This document shows, one piece after another, positions 6,624 to 7,026 of a stretch of DNA of 7,026 nt. The position numbers and the translations under genes are program-made. Source of the DNA: Archaeoglobaceae archaeon (GTDB lineage Archaea; Halobacteriota; Archaeoglobi; Archaeoglobales; Archaeoglobaceae); contig JANXDV010000058.1 in assembly GCA_025058955.1 (NCBI GenBank), positions 1 through 7,026 on the forward strand, written 5' to 3'. Below the pieces are notes generated by a model that saw nothing but the letters and a program-made list of their open reading frames with translations, was not told where the DNA came from and made no database searches. The stretch's first letter is position 1. Every line of letters begins with the position of its first letter.

Positions 6624-6743
6624 GTGGACATCGTATACATTTACGACGCGGTTTTTCCATGGATAAAGGGAGGAGTTGAGAGAAGAGTTTATGAAGTTGG
6701 TAAAAGGCTTGTTAAAGAGGGTTTTCGAGTTAGATGTTATTGA
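6624..6743 (+). pseudogene. N-terminal remnant of a family GT4 glycosyltransferase
   Basis: A GTG opens 39 codons that match the first strand-loop-helix of GT-B fold, family 4 glycosyltransferases. DIVYIYDAVFPWIKGGVE (residues 2-19) has the typical YDAxxP then KGGxE donor-binding loop, followed by the helix RRVYEVGKRLVKEG. The frame hits TGA where an intact enzyme would continue for another 300 or more residues. None of the three forward frames downstream resumes a recognisable glycosyltransferase, so the rest appears deleted rather than frameshifted. The promoter-like sequence and start codon are preserved. The original would have moved a sugar from a nucleotide donor, for example in surface glycan or glycoprotein synthesis; the exact acceptor is unknown. 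Confidence 0.75.
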
Positions 6744-6880
6744 ACCAATACAGTTTTTGAACTTTTAATGAAATTTTCCTTCTTTACCACTATAGCTAAA
6801 TAAAGCCCAATTAAGCTACTCTTTTGAGCTTTTATAAATCGCAAAAAGTTTGATAATTATCGCCCCACCACTTTACAACC
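6744..6880. other. AT-rich non-coding stretch between two gene remnants
   Basis: No reading frame here resembles a known protein and the base composition is low in G+C (about 30% in the line 6781-6840). The part next to 6880 may be further decayed sat sequence: on the minus strand GTGGGG followed by GATAATTAT resembles the codons for VGDYY with one extra base. The rest is likely a deletion scar. Confidence 0.5.
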
Positions 6881-7026
6881 CTAGCCCAGATGATGAATAG
6901 CTCCTAAATTCTTCCTCATGATCGCATGGTGCACCGCCTCTCTTGGTCCAGCATAAAGCATTTCGTAACGAATGGCTGAGAGAACTGCGGTTCTCTTAGG
7001 GTAATAGTTGTTGAATAGAGCCTCAT
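6881..7026 (-). pseudogene. sat: Decayed fragment of sulfate adenylyltransferase (ATP sulfurylase)
   Basis: From the right edge, minus-strand codons read EALFNNYYPKRTAVLS, then MLYAGPREAVHHAIMRKN, then LGAIHHLG and a TAG stop. This is clearly the ATP sulfurylase region with consensus NNYYPKDR, then MRYAGPREAxxHAxxRKN, then GxTHFIxGRDHAG. The enzyme makes adenylylsulfate from sulfate and ATP, the first step of sulfate reduction. Here the Asp of PKDR is missing, the Arg of MRYAGP is Leu, and the frame ends where the essential GRDHAG motif should begin. Shifting by one base after the stop region gives traces of HFI and a following Arg, so several small indels have accumulated. The C-terminal third of the gene is absent, and the 5' part lies outside the window. 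A functional protein is very unlikely. Whether an intact copy exists elsewhere cannot be seen here. Confidence 0.8.

Noticed and set aside
6881..7026. The sat-like frame as a genuine small protein
   Set aside because: It lacks the catalytic GRDHAG motif and everything C-terminal to it, and conserved residues are substituted; decay explains it better.
1..7026. tRNA or rRNA genes, CRISPR arrays, insertion sequences or a defence system
   Set aside because: No cloverleaf-like sequence, no regularly spaced repeats, no transposase-like frame and no terminal inverted repeats were seen.

Overview
The window reads as a compact archaeal chromosome segment, most likely from a euryarchaeote of or near the Archaeoglobales. 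The domain call is firm: there is an archaeal Dph2 (EF-2 diphthamide synthesis), an AMP phosphorylase of the archaeal nucleotide-degradation type, and TATA/BRE-like promoters about 25-30 nt before start codons with no Shine-Dalgarno site. The order-level call is an inference from the gene set, the homoserine dehydrogenase/ACT pair, the GATC-rich coding style and the remnant of a dissimilatory-type ATP sulfurylase gene.
Positions 1-4821 carry five genes on the minus strand. Read in the direction of transcription they are AMP phosphorylase (deoA) and citrate synthase, tightly coupled because the citrate synthase Shine-Dalgarno overlaps the deoA stop codon. An 89-bp AT-rich gap with promoter-like sequence follows, then an overlapping three-gene cluster: branched-chain aminotransferase (ilvE), a stand-alone ACT-domain regulator, and homoserine dehydrogenase (hom), which runs off the left edge of the window. 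The cluster joins entry into threonine/isoleucine synthesis with the last step of branched-chain amino acid synthesis, and places a predicted allosteric subunit between them. Citrate synthase supplies the 2-oxoglutarate/glutamate branch that feeds transamination.
Positions 4822-4952 are a divergent promoter region; both flanking genes look leaderless. Rightward lie dph2 (4953-5843) and an ABC transporter ATPase of the LolD/MacB family (5880-6560) that has no permease beside it.
From 6561 to the right edge there is no intact gene. This stretch holds two gene fossils: the first 39 codons of a family GT4 glycosyltransferase, still behind a plausible promoter (6624-6743), and on the minus strand a decayed fragment of sulfate adenylyltransferase, sat (6881-7026), that stops before its conserved GRDHAG motif. 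Between them is about 137 bp of AT-rich sequence with nothing recognisable. The sat fossil is the most informative observation: it suggests this lineage descends from sulfate reducers and has lost, or duplicated and then lost, the sulfate-activating enzyme. I see no tRNA, rRNA, CRISPR array, insertion sequence or clearly novel system.
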